Below, piece by piece: positions 1 to 7,476 of a stretch of DNA of 64,000 nucleotides (the stretch's first letter is position 1; the number at the start of each line of letters is the position of its first letter). The notes under the pieces are model-generated. The model was not told the origin of the DNA. It was given only the letters and a program-made list of their open reading frames with translations, and searched no databases. This DNA is from Cyclobacteriaceae bacterium (GTDB lineage Bacteria > Bacteroidota > Bacteroidia > Cytophagales > Cyclobacteriaceae): NCBI GenBank assembly GCA_016787565.1, contig JAEUUG010000008.1, forward strand, positions 1-64,000, given 5' to 3'. The position numbers were made by a program, and so were the translations under genes.

Positions 1-13
1 AACCATTGAAACT

Positions 14-433
14 ATGGCGAAAGATTTACACAATCTCAGGAGAATTTACGATCGTACCGATGGCAGGTGTCACCTCTGCCATTGCAAACTCAGCTTCAAA
101 AATCACGGCATGCGTGGTATGCGCGGGGCGTGGCACATTGAACATTCCAAAGCCCGTGCAAATGGGGGTACAGATCATGGCAACAACGTGCTTCCGGCCT
201 GTATCGACTGCAACCTCAATAAAAGTATACTAAAGAGCCGCATTGTACGCAAACAATACGGAACAACACGTGCCCCCTACAGCAAGTCAAGGAAGGAAAA
301 GATTCGTGAGAACAACACTACCGCGGGGGCTGTGATTGGCGGAATCATTGGTGCTGTTGGCGGCCCCGTTGGATTTTTTGTATGCGCCACGATTGGCGCG
401 ATTATCGGCAATGAAACTTCACCCCGTGTTTGA
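14..433 (+). CDS. HNH endonuclease with C-terminal glycine-zipper membrane segment
   Basis: The 139-residue protein has an HNH/zinc-finger nuclease core at residues 19-70: paired cysteines C19/C22, then H41 and H44 in WHIEHSKARANGG, N57/N58, and a second pair C63/C66 followed by N-x-N-K. This layout is typical of small HNH nucleases that cut DNA. Unusually, residues 103-132 form a Gly/Ala/Ile-rich glycine-zipper segment (AGAVIGGIIGAVGG and on), which should insert in a membrane or oligomerise. The stop codon lies 2 bp before the ATG of the next gene, so it is probably the first visible gene of the Pycsar/E2 operon, either as a second effector or as an unrelated neighbour. The promoter is outside the window. 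The nuclease call is firm; the membrane role and membership in the defence system are inferred. Confidence 0.75.
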   Translation: MAKDLHNLRRIYDRTDGRCHLCHCKLSFKNHGMRGMRGAWHIEHSKARANGGTDHGNNVLPACIDCNLNKSILKSRIVRKQYGTTRAPYSKSRKEKIRENNTTAGAVIGGIIGAVGGPVGFFVCATIGAIIGNETSPRV

Positions 434-435
434 TT

Positions 436-933
436 ATGGAAACGCATGAGCATTTAAAATTCTGTATTGAAAGATTCGATCACTACTATGACAGTGTTAA
501 CAACAAAAGTGCGTTGTTCCTAGCTGTCAATACATTCATAGTTGGAGGCCTTATGGCGATTTATCCAAGCATTCAGACAGCATTTGATTGTGGATTTTGG
601 ATAAATGGAAACTTCACTGCTATTGTTTTCTTGGGGCTTATTTCAATTCTATTCACATTAAGTGCAGGAATACCCTTTTTAGCAAAGCCAAGTAAGTCTC
701 ACTTGTACTTTGAGTCAATAGCCCGATTTTCTTTGGCGGATTTCAAGGCTTCCGTTTCAGCGTTGAATGCGCAAGAGTTGCAGAATGACTATACAGAGCA
801 AATTCATCAGCTATCAATCGGGCTCCGGAACAAATTCAGAAGACTTCGGTGGGCAGGCTACTTGATCTTTTTAGAGTTTATTCTATCAATCCCCTTTATC
901 ATCCTACTAATGAATAACATAAAATCAATATGA
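436..933 (+). CDS. Pycsar-type transmembrane effector (PycTM-like)
   Basis: The ATG at 436 gives 165 residues; a TTG two codons upstream is in frame but overlaps the previous stop. Hydrophobic helices lie at about 25-44, 60-83 and 139-159. The order of segments resembles the Pycsar effector TM family: an N-terminal helix with DHYYDSVNNKSALFLAVN, a middle stretch LYFESIARFS, and LRNKFRRLRWAGYLIF before the last helix. In Pycsar, such effectors sense cCMP or cUMP made by the partner cyclase and disrupt the inner membrane to stop phage growth. The stop overlaps the start of the cyclase gene (ATGA at 930-933), which is strong evidence of translational coupling. Family assignment is by motif recognition; ligand and mechanism are inferred from the family. 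Confidence 0.72.
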   Translation: METHEHLKFCIERFDHYYDSVNNKSALFLAVNTFIVGGLMAIYPSIQTAFDCGFWINGNFTAIVFLGLISILFTLSAGIPFLAKPSKSHLYFESIARFSLADFKASVSALNAQELQNDYTEQIHQLSIGLRNKFRRLRWAGYLIFLEFILSIPFIILLMNNIKSI

Positions 934-2012
934 ATATTTACGACAATTATTTATCCACGATCCGCGAGGCGATTGATCGTGACAAGAAAAGTAAATCCTT
1001 CAGCAAAGGATTATCTGGATTTGAACGACCTCTCACAGAAGGAGTTGATACGCGTGCTTTTTTCGACAAGAAAATTGACATGACACCACTACCCAGTTTT
1101 CTTAATCTGGTAAACACGGCAGGTTTGAAGGCAAATGTTAATCAGAAGCTAGGAGAGCACCCTGATTTCAAGCACCTGAAAGAAACGAATCAAACGGAGA
1201 AGCACTACATCGTGTCCGTGTTCATCGATATCAAAGGCTCTACCAACCTCTTCCGGGAGTATGACCTCGAAACGATTACCGTCATTACCAATACTATTCA
1301 GCGTGCGGCCATCCACACTTGTGTAGCATTAGGCGGGTATATACACAGGCTACAGGGGGATGGAGTTTTCGTTTATTTCGGAGGGAAGGGCGTAGACAAG
1401 AAGGATGCAAATATTAAGGCGATAACCGCAACCAGTATGTTCTCTTACTTTGTGAAAAATGATTTGAAAAAAATATTTGACCAGGATGGGATTGAGGATA
1501 TATCGACCCGCATTGGAATAGATTTCGGAGACGATGAGAACGTAATTTGGGCCAAAGCAGGTATTGGTGATTGTAGTGAGATTACTACATATAGTTTGCA
1601 CACCAACCTCGCTAGCAAAATGCAGGGTCACGCCAAATCAAACGGTATAGTCGTTGGTGAGTACGTTAAGAGTAAGACGCAACTCAGCGAAGAGCTTTTT
1701 AGCCTTGTTACTGACTCTTATGGTAATGTAATCAAACGCTATATTTTTGAAAATCGAAAGAGCGGCTTCCTTTATACTCAATATGAATTCAATTGGCTGA
1801 AATACCTAAAGAGTTTGCCATACTTGCGAGAAGACGTTGACGGGCTTGTTCCAGTTTCTAAGGACGATGCTGAACGAGAACGCTTGAATAGACTTCGTCA
1901 GACTGCCGGAATTATCACGGGCGGAAATGCATTCACTGATTCGGAGGGAAACATTTCTTCTAGTAGTGTTGGTGTAAAAAATCAGCCACACCGCTTCCAC
2001 TATGAGGGCTAA
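930..2012 (+). CDS. Pycsar-type class III nucleotide cyclase
   Basis: The 360-residue protein has an adenylate/guanylate-cyclase fold domain at about 92-250. VFIDIKGSTNLF carries the first metal-binding Asp (D100) and LQGDGVFVYF the second (D144). The late helix has the Asn and basic residue of the family at N226 and K230 (TNLASKMQ). Next to a TM effector this fits PycC, which makes cCMP or cUMP after infection; base choice cannot be read from sequence with confidence. After the cyclase domain comes a tail of about 40 residues rich in Gly, Ser and Asn that ends HRFHYEG, with glycine as the final residue. The last codons overlap the next gene, an E2-like protein. A C-terminal Gly is what CBASS E2 or E1-E2 enzymes conjugate on their own cyclases, so the tail may be an E2 substrate. 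Confidence 0.8.
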   Translation: MNIYDNYLSTIREAIDRDKKSKSFSKGLSGFERPLTEGVDTRAFFDKKIDMTPLPSFLNLVNTAGLKANVNQKLGEHPDFKHLKETNQTEKHYIVSVFIDIKGSTNLFREYDLETITVITNTIQRAAIHTCVALGGYIHRLQGDGVFVYFGGKGVDKKDANIKAITATSMFSYFVKNDLKKIFDQDGIEDISTRIGIDFGDDENVIWAKAGIGDCSEITTYSLHTNLASKMQGHAKSNGIVVGEYVKSKTQLSEELFSLVTDSYGNVIKRYIFENRKSGFLYTQYEFNWLKYLKSLPYLREDVDGLVPVSKDDAERERLNRLRQTAGIITGGNAFTDSEGNISSSSVGVKNQPHRFHYEG

Positions 2013-2469
2013 GGTTTTTCCCAAAGGAAAGCACTATCAATCAAAAAAGTATGCTTTTCTCTATCACCAGAAGTTACTGATTGAACAGACATTTAGCTAT
2101 TTAAAATGTGATATAAAAAATAATGTTCTCGTTTGCATAGGGTGGCTGCAACCACAAGACTGTAAAGATCGATACAAGGTAAAGATTGAGTATGTGGTGG
2201 GCTACGAGCCGAAGACAACAATACTTAAACCATTCATTCTCCCAAGCAAGCACATTCATATGTACAAAGATCACAGCGTATGCTTGCACTATCCTCCGGA
2301 CATGCGTTGGAATGAAAAGATCAAAATTTGTGAATACACCATTCCTTGGGTTAGTGAATGGATTATTTTCTATGAAATTTACCAAATTACAGGTAAATGG
2401 GAAGGCAGGGAGTCACCTGTACATATTCGCGAGTGCGACAAAAACATAGGCGTTGATATCAATGATTAA
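2002..2469 (+). CDS. CBASS-like E2 ubiquitin-conjugating-fold protein
   Basis: The 155-residue protein matches the short bacterial E2 family found in E2-only (short type II) CBASS operons. The active-site block H86-M-Y-K-D-H-S-V-C94-L-H-Y-P-P gives a candidate catalytic cysteine C94. It is followed by the W-x8-EYTIPWVSEWIIFYEIYQITGKWEG block that these proteins share. In CBASS such E2s form a thioester with, and transfer, the C-terminus of the nucleotidyltransferase. No E1 or JAB peptidase gene is nearby. The ATG at 2002 lies inside the end of the cyclase gene (11-bp overlap), so the two are translationally coupled. Finding it behind a Pycsar-type cyclase rather than a CD-NTase is unusual. 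Family call is fairly sure; substrate is inferred. Confidence 0.75.
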   Translation: MRAKVFPKGKHYQSKKYAFLYHQKLLIEQTFSYLKCDIKNNVLVCIGWLQPQDCKDRYKVKIEYVVGYEPKTTILKPFILPSKHIHMYKDHSVCLHYPPDMRWNEKIKICEYTIPWVSEWIIFYEIYQITGKWEGRESPVHIRECDKNIGVDIND

Positions 2470-2673
2470 ATAACTTTTAAGAGTTTGTTCACCCCTATCA
2501 TTAATTGTAATAGTCTGAATGGAGTGACTCATTTCTGAGACATTACTTAGCTTTTGCTTCAACTATTTGTTATTCATCAGTGACTTACACTTACTCTTTT
2601 ATTCAAAGAAAATCGGAACGTAGCAAACCCAAAAATCATAAGCCGTAGCAGGTGCCCATTCCGAGCCACACTA

Positions 2674-2699
2674 TTGTTACTTTTCCATTTTAGTAACAA
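2674..2699. repeat. Inverted repeat TTGTTACT/AGTAACAA
   Basis: TTGTTACT at 2674-2681 pairs perfectly with AGTAACAA at 2692-2699 across a 10-base loop of tttccatttt. There is no T-run after it, so it is not a clear terminator. Confidence 0.5.
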
Positions 2700-2724
2700 C
2701 GCCAACTCTCAACTTCCGCCTGGC

Positions 2725-2958
2725 TGTACGTTACAAAACCGCGTCACTTAACCTGCAATCTAACATCCACCTATATAGACTATATTTCATATCCGTTTAA
2801 GGACTCAGGAGGTCGCTTTACGGATAAGAATTATAACGTCACTATGCCTTTCTAATATTTTCCACATTTCCCGATAGTGTGGCAAAAATTAGTAAATCAA
2901 AAAATGTTGCAGTTCTTACGTTTGCACAACTATACGTTTTACAAAATCGCGTCACTTA
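2725..2958 (+). repeat. Imperfect direct-repeat pair ending CGCGTCACTTA
   Basis: The sequence TACG-TTACAAAAC-CGCGTCACTTA ends at 2750, and TACG-TTTTACAAAAT-CGCGTCACTTA occupies 2932-2958. The copies share TACG, ACAAAA and an 11-bp CGCGTCACTTA core and lie about 208 bp apart in the same orientation. They sit just downstream of the E2 gene and could be recombination or attachment remnants. Confidence 0.5.
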
Positions 2959-2992
2959 GTAAATGTAAATAACCCATAGCGCAACATTCAGG

Positions 2993-3018
2993 GCCGGATA
3001 CTCCGGAGAGCATCCGGC
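2993..3018 (+). terminator. GC-rich hairpin, possible weak terminator
   Basis: GCCGGAT at 2993-2999 pairs with ATCCGGC at 3012-3018. The loop holds the palindrome CTCCGGAG (3001-3008). Only a loose pyrimidine-rich stretch (TATTCTTC) follows, so termination is uncertain. Confidence 0.35.
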
Positions 3019-3096
3019 TATTCTTCATATGTTTAGGTTAAGGAAAGGCGTCCGGTTCCTGTTTGTTGGCTATCACAAACGTATTGTTCTTCACCC

Positions 3097-3390
3097 ATGA
3101 CCTCATGCGAAAAGCCAACCAAACTGATCGACCGGATGCAACGGCTTGTTACGTATCTCAACGAGCGGAACAACCTGATTCTCCATCAGCAGGTAAATCA
3201 ATTCTTCTACATGCAGAAGATTGAAGAGTTGAAAATGCTTTTAAGGCAATTGGAGGAAATCAACAAAAGCCTGGATGCGGTGACCTTGCGTATTCATGAG
3301 CACTACAGCCTGTGCTTTGCGCAATGGAGTAAAGATGCCCGGTGGGTCAACCTGCAACAATTCCCGGAAAGGCCTAAGTCGATACTTTGA
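3097..3390 (+). CDS. Small helical hypothetical protein
   Basis: This 97-residue frame is rich in Leu, Gln and Glu, and residues 10-70 read as long amphipathic helices (for example MLLRQLEEINKSLDAV). No known family was recognised. It stands alone on the plus strand and converges with the RteC-like gene, whose stop is 19 bp beyond. The next in-frame ATG is only four codons in. It is kept because of its helical composition and the absence of a better competing frame, but it could be spurious. Confidence 0.45.
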   Translation: MTSCEKPTKLIDRMQRLVTYLNERNNLILHQQVNQFFYMQKIEELKMLLRQLEEINKSLDAVTLRIHEHYSLCFAQWSKDARWVNLQQFPERPKSIL

Positions 3391-3409
3391 TTGGTAAGTC
3401 CAGGGCGAA

Positions 3410-4585
3410 CTATGCCTTATCAATGTACTGGATCATTGTAACCAACATACTTCGCACTGATTCCTTTGTACCTGTTTCCACACTGTAGAATTTGGACCGG
3501 AAACTGCCATACGATATGGTTTCGGATCGTTTCGTGATTACAAATCGTACTAGAAAATGAAGTACCTGACTGAGGTTATTGTTGAGGATGATTTTTGTCT
3601 CCATAAAAATCCGTAACAAGTAGGCCAGTTGTGATACCGATGCTTCGAACTTGAGTTTAAAGCCAGGAAGGAAGGAATCGGGTGACCGGTCTGGAGCGCT
3701 GTTGCTTAACTGCTGCAATCGCTCCTGGTAATCAATTTCCTCTGTGATGTAAATATTCAATTGATCCTTAAGCGCACTTCCATTTTGGTTGTACCGTATC
3801 CCGGGCTTCACCTGCGACTGATTGATTTTCTTCAACACAAAAGAGAGCTTTTCAATTTTTTCCGCCCGCGTTTCCGATTGATCCAAAAGGGAGGAAATGT
3901 AATGTGCATGGTAGGTGAGCACTTTCACTGAATTATAGTTCAGGTAATACATGATCTGGCGCAATTCATCATCCCAATCCTGCACCCCGGATTCCCTTTC
4001 CGCCAGTCGCGACAACTCCTTCTGAACCTCTTTTGCATACATTACCTTCCGGTATGTAATCCCCTGATCCGGTTTACTCTCTACAATCTTCTTGAGAATG
4101 TGCAGTAACAAATCAACCAAACGCTGATCGGTTGCTTTCTGCGCCAAGGCCTTTTGCAGTTTTTTGATATTGGCTCGTGCGTCCTTGCGTGCAATGTCAA
4201 TGTATCCCTCAGGCGCTTTGGCATCCTGATCAAAATATTTAGTGAAATGACGTTCAATAAATAAAAGGAGTTCTTCCAGGCCCGGATAGAATAGCGCATA
4301 GAATTGTTTGCGCTTTTGGTCTTCCGGATTGTCGCTGTTGATGAACAAGGCCGCTTTGTCCATCAGCCGGATCAAGGCTTGTTGATGGTATTGAATGTAG
4401 CGCTCCAGGTGACGTTCGTCTTCGAACGTGAATACCTCGTGAATAAACGTCTGCTTAATTCTTTCGACTTCCTGCCTTACCGCATCTTTGAGCGCATTAC
4501 TTTGCTTCTCATCACGGATCGTTTGATCGCCTGACGAAATGAGTTTTTCCAACTCTTGCAATTCATATCTGACTCCCGGATGCAT
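3410..4585 (-). CDS. RteC-family regulatory protein
   Basis: The 391-residue protein is mostly helical. Its C-terminal part (about 200-390) follows the RteC pattern: a middle MYYLNYNSVKVLTYHAHYI, then a region ending in VRFVITKRSETISYGSFRSK and SVRSMLVTMIQYIDK. RteC of Bacteroides CTnDOT controls excision of that conjugative transposon, and relatives are scattered through Bacteroidota accessory regions. It lies 69 bp downstream of the anti-sigma gene on the same strand, so the three genes from 5845 to 3410 may be one transcript. No conjugation genes are seen here. The family call is good; an active role in mobility is not supported by neighbours. Confidence 0.7.
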   Translation of the reverse strand: MHPGVRYELQELEKLISSGDQTIRDEKQSNALKDAVRQEVERIKQTFIHEVFTFEDERHLERYIQYHQQALIRLMDKAALFINSDNPEDQKRKQFYALFYPGLEELLLFIERHFTKYFDQDAKAPEGYIDIARKDARANIKKLQKALAQKATDQRLVDLLLHILKKIVESKPDQGITYRKVMYAKEVQKELSRLAERESGVQDWDDELRQIMYYLNYNSVKVLTYHAHYISSLLDQSETRAEKIEKLSFVLKKINQSQVKPGIRYNQNGSALKDQLNIYITEEIDYQERLQQLSNSAPDRSPDSFLPGFKLKFEASVSQLAYLLRIFMETKIILNNNLSQVLHFLVRFVITKRSETISYGSFRSKFYSVETGTKESVRSMLVTMIQYIDKA

Positions 4586-4654
4586 GGCCAGCGTAACCGG
4601 AATGAACCGGTATGTTTATTCATATTACGTACTGCGTAAAAAAAACTCTTGCTC

Positions 4655-5215
4655 CTATAAATCCAGGCACGCACTTCCTCGTAAATTATACTTGCGCTTA
4701 CCTGACATGATGAACTCCACATTCAGGGCTTGCTCAATCGCTTTTAGTGTCAATTGTTCGTCATCCACCTTATAGAACGTTGCAGTAAGCCGGCACCTTT
4801 GTATCCCTGGATTACTCACGTCAATTTGTATGCTGTAATTTTTTTCAAGTTCCTTTATTATTTCGTTTAGTCCTGTTCGATTAAACTGCACACTATCCAA
4901 ATCCGAAAACCACGTCCACTTGGTGACCAGTACTAGTATAAGTATGGCAACGGCCAAGGCTATCGTATATAATGCATGCTTCAGCCTTGCCTTCGCTTTT
5001 AATCGCTGCATTACCTGTTGCTTGATTTTTTCGAAACCACGATCATCCACCTGACCGTGATCGGGAGTCGTTTCAGAAAATTCCCAAAGAAGTTTGATGT
5101 CTTCAAACTCTTCGCGATTGGCTTCACTTTTGGCGATCCAATCGTCTAACTCCTTTTTCTCCGTGGGGTCAGCCTCACCGGCAAGCACCCTGTAAATGAG
5201 CGATACTCTGTCCAT
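4655..5215 (-). CDS. Compact FecR-like anti-sigma factor lacking the FecR domain
   Basis: The 186-residue protein has an N-terminal cytoplasmic part typical of FecR-like anti-sigma factors (LAGEADPTEKKELDDWI, residues about 10-27), one transmembrane segment at about 82-100 (TIALAVAILILVLV), and a C-terminal DUF4974/STN-like domain from about 115 (LNEIIKELEKNYSIQIDV). The central FecR domain usually found between membrane segment and DUF4974 is missing, so the protein is roughly half the usual length. It lies 69 bp after the sigma factor gene. There is no TonB-dependent receptor or SusD next to the pair, so the inducing signal is unknown. Confidence 0.72.
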   Translation of the reverse strand: MDRVSLIYRVLAGEADPTEKKELDDWIAKSEANREEFEDIKLLWEFSETTPDHGQVDDRGFEKIKQQVMQRLKAKARLKHALYTIALAVAILILVLVTKWTWFSDLDSVQFNRTGLNEIIKELEKNYSIQIDVSNPGIQRCRLTATFYKVDDEQLTLKAIEQALNVEFIMSGKRKYNLRGSACLDL

Positions 5216-5284
5216 AGTTGTGGTCTTCTATTTATTTACTCCGAAAACGGATTCGATTTCCTACGTGAGAGGACAACTAATTTT

Positions 5285-5845
5285 TTAGGATTTAGCCTGC
5301 AGGCGGCTGCGGAGCCGTTTCTTGGCGCTGGTAAGGCTTTTCTCCACCGCCTTTACACCCACACCCAGGCGCAGGGCGATTTCTTCGTTGTGTAATTCTT
5401 CCTCTATTTTCATCATCAGGCACTCGCGTTCCCTTTTCGGGAATCGTGCAATGATTTGAAGTATTTCTTCCGTAATCTCAACCTGAATAATCCTGGCTTC
5501 AATAGACTGCTCGGCTAAGCCAAAAGTGTGGCCATTCATCAGTCGTATTTTTCGCTGACCGAGTGCAACGTTCTCATTGTAGTAGTTTACCGACTTGTTT
5601 CGGACGATCCTGACCAGGTAATGCTGAATAGACCGTTCGTGATGATTCCCCAGTTCGCGAGCGTTCTTCCATACATGAGCGAATGCTTCTTGCACAATGT
5701 CCTTGGATGCATCGTGGTCGTGCGTCAGTCTGTAGGCTATCTTCAAGAGGCTTTTGCAATACTGATCGTACAGAATCTTTATAGCCTTCCCAGGACAGGA
5801 AAGCAGTAACTTTCGAATCTCATGGTTATGAACATGGTCAGGCAT
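5285..5845 (-). CDS. ECF RNA polymerase sigma factor
   Basis: The 186-residue protein has a sigma-70 region 2 (LLKIAYRLTHDHDASKDIVQ, then EAFAHVWKN) and a region 4 (FPKRERECLMMKIEEE, then NEEIALRLGVGVKAVEKSL), the architecture of Bacteroidota ECF sigma factors of the FecI type. The ATG at 5845 is the natural start. The downstream FecR-like protein is the expected membrane-bound partner. The spacing suggests co-transcription with the anti-sigma and possibly the RteC-like gene. Such pairs normally control nutrient-uptake receptors, but none is adjacent, so the regulon lies elsewhere or the pair belongs to the accessory region. Confidence 0.88.
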   Translation of the reverse strand: MPDHVHNHEIRKLLLSCPGKAIKILYDQYCKSLLKIAYRLTHDHDASKDIVQEAFAHVWKNARELGNHHERSIQHYLVRIVRNKSVNYYNENVALGQRKIRLMNGHTFGLAEQSIEARIIQVEITEEILQIIARFPKRERECLMMKIEEELHNEEIALRLGVGVKAVEKSLTSAKKRLRSRLQAKS

Positions 5846-6028
5846 CTCACTATACGATTTCTATCTAACGGGTGAAAAGCTATTAACTGAAGCACCCGTT
5901 GGCGTTTAAATCCACACGTAAAACCGAAAAAATACGAGCTTGCTACCAAAAACTCCTTAAAAAATACCTTGCGTTAATTTAAGGGTTCGGAGAAAAAAAA
6001 TAAACCCCTTGGTTTTGGGCAACCGAGT

Positions 6029-6049
6029 AAAAAAAGGGGATTTACCCCC
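6029..6049 (-). terminator. Short hairpin and T-run after the 6050-6433 gene
   Basis: On the minus strand a GGGG-TAAAT-CCCC hairpin is followed directly by seven Ts (6029-6035), starting just past the stop codon of the gene at 6050. The stem is only 4-5 bp, so the terminator is moderate. Confidence 0.5.
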
Positions 6050-6433
6050 TTACCCTTGATGATTAACGGCCTCGACTCCCTTGGGGGAGTAGCCCAGTTC
6101 ACGCAATTCCTCTTTAGCTTGGCTATCCCATTTGTTACAGCCTGACTCAACCTGCAACATATATTTCACGTGTGCCTGATCTTCATCGTCATAGTAAAAT
6201 CGTATGTCAAGGTATGTTCCGAAATCATGCGGACAACGTACCACTTTGAAAAATGATCCTTCCGGATTATTTCCAAAAGTTCGTTTCAGTTGATCCATGT
6301 ACACACGTGCCTCCATACGCGCGCGTTGCATGTAGTCATCGCTCCCCACTTGCGCGCAAGGTTCATCACAAGGTGTAGTTTGCGAAAGGAAGATGTAGTC
6401 TAACATAGTTGTAGTATTTAAGTTGAACATCAT
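6050..6433 (-). CDS. Hypothetical protein
   Basis: The frame reads 127 residues from the ATG at 6433; a TTG at 6445 and ATGs at 6430 and 6406 are alternatives, and the one at 6406 (MLDYIFLSQTTP) may be the true start. The protein is acidic and has a central YLDIRFYYDDEDQAHVKYML stretch that looks like paired beta strands. No signal peptide or membrane segment is apparent and no family was recognised. It has its own hairpin terminator. It stands between the sigma factor and the first HTH gene, both of which are typical accessory genes. Confidence 0.6.
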   Translation of the reverse strand: MMFNLNTTTMLDYIFLSQTTPCDEPCAQVGSDDYMQRARMEARVYMDQLKRTFGNNPEGSFFKVVRCPHDFGTYLDIRFYYDDEDQAHVKYMLQVESGCNKWDSQAKEELRELGYSPKGVEAVNHQG

Positions 6434-6661
6434 TTTTATGATCAACTCACCGGATTTTTCCGGAACTGCTTATGCGAGGGACGATGCGCAAGCCAAGAGG
6501 AATCGGAATAAATGGAACGCGGGGAGAATGGTGGGTTTATGCCGAAGTCTCTTGGCGGAGTTCCGGAATAAATCCGAACGTGGATAAAAATGATGAGGTA
6601 GTGGCTTAGCTGCAGGCATTGTTTGCATCGGCACTATATGATTTTTGATCGTAGGTCACAT

Positions 6662-6678
6662 ATATAAAGAGTTTATAT
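6662..6678. promoter_or_regulatory. Inverted repeat upstream of the 6697 HTH gene
   Basis: ATATAAA (6662-6668) and TTTATAT (6672-6678) form a 7-bp inverted repeat with a GAG spacer, 18 bp before the ATG of the HTH gene. It could be an operator or simply the AT-rich promoter region. Confidence 0.35.
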
Positions 6679-6696
6679 GCTTTACCTAAACACCCT

Positions 6697-6990
6697 ATGC
6701 CTGCAACAATCGTTACACCGGAGGACCTTCAAAACCTGAAAAAAGAACTCATTGAGGAGATAGAAAAGCTGCTTGCAAAACGGGCCAGTATGCCAATCAA
6801 GAAATGGCTCAAGTCTCATGAGGTAAGAAAGATGTTAAGTATTTCCCCAGGTACGCTCCAAAATTTACGCATCAATGGAATGCTGCCCTTTACTAAAATC
6901 GGAGGCGTCATCTTCTATGAATACGAAGACGTAAAAAAGATGCTGGAAGACCATAAGCACGTATCTTACTCTAATTCATTCCACCGCTAG
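6697..6990 (+). CDS. Helix-turn-helix protein (excisionase/MerR-like HTH_17 type)
   Basis: This is a 97-residue DNA-binding protein. After a helical N-terminus (EDLQNLKKELIEEIEKLL), residues 37-83 form the winged helix: WLKSHEVRKMLSISPGTLQN, then LRINGMLPFTKIGGVIFYEY. These small proteins are very common in Bacteroidota mobile elements, where they act as excisionase-like or local regulators. It is a clear paralogue of the 97-residue protein at 7783-8076; both share EVRKML, GTLQNLR-NG and the wing motif. It stands alone on the plus strand, facing the winged-helix gene at 7053. Confidence 0.8.
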   Translation: MPATIVTPEDLQNLKKELIEEIEKLLAKRASMPIKKWLKSHEVRKMLSISPGTLQNLRINGMLPFTKIGGVIFYEYEDVKKMLEDHKHVSYSNSFHR

Positions 6991-7052
6991 ACTACCTGCC
7001 TACCTTGCCACGCGCAATGGATCTACTCTAATTAATATTGCAAGGTATCGCC

Positions 7053-7358
7053 TCACCCGCGACAAGGTGTTGTAGGCGGAATTAACCTGATCGTACTCCC
7101 ACGTAGCGGGTGGTAACTGGGATAATATTGAATATACCCTAAGTCTTTAAGGTCATTGATGACCCGGTGGTAGGTGGAACTTGATTTGATTTTAGCCAAA
7201 GCCATTACCTTTCTACGCGAAATAAAAAGGCATTCTTCTGATTGTCCTGAAAGCCATAGGTAGCATAATGCCAGATAGACACTGACGTGCGAAGTACCAA
7301 GGTTGGTATCAAACGCTACCCGGTTAAGGAATGTTTTGAGTTTATCAAGTGAATCCAT
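7053..7358 (-). CDS. Small winged-helix protein, paralogue of 7477-7782
   Basis: Starting at the ATG at 7358 gives 101 residues, the same length as its paralogue. A longer frame to 7445 has no match in the paralogue and was not used. Shared features are an N-terminal helix with FLNRVA, S-H-V-S-V-Y-L-A-L-C-Y-W-like spacing, an ISRRKVMALAKIKSSSTYHR recognition region and LGYIQYYPSYHPLRGS at the end. This looks like a winged-helix DNA-binding fold. Relatives with this layout are common in Bacteroidota accessory regions, but their function is unknown. The gene converges with the HTH gene at 6697. Confidence 0.65.
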   Translation of the reverse strand: MDSLDKLKTFLNRVAFDTNLGTSHVSVYLALCYLWLSGQSEECLFISRRKVMALAKIKSSSTYHRVINDLKDLGYIQYYPSYHPLRGSTIRLIPPTTPCRG

Positions 7359-7476
7359 ACCCGTGATAATACCAAATCGTTTTGATGTCCGATAGTGTCT
7401 CATATCGAATGCACGTGAATGTAATTTTTTGTTACTGAGGTACACACTCCTTTCAGTTCATTTCGATCAACTGCAG

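Larger units (their letters stand above)
2470..3096. other. 627-bp gene-free stretch with repeats
   Basis: No convincing open reading frame lies between the E2 gene and the next small gene. The stretch is AT-rich and holds a pair of imperfect direct repeats, an 8-bp inverted repeat and a GC-rich hairpin, listed separately. It probably marks the downstream border of the defence operon. Confidence 0.6.

Noticed and set aside
6-233. 75-residue frame overlapping the HNH gene
   Set aside because: It is a shadow of the HNH gene in another frame; the HNH frame carries conserved motifs.
1350-1631. Antisense frame inside the cyclase gene
   Set aside because: It lies entirely opposite the conserved cyclase domain and shows no family features.
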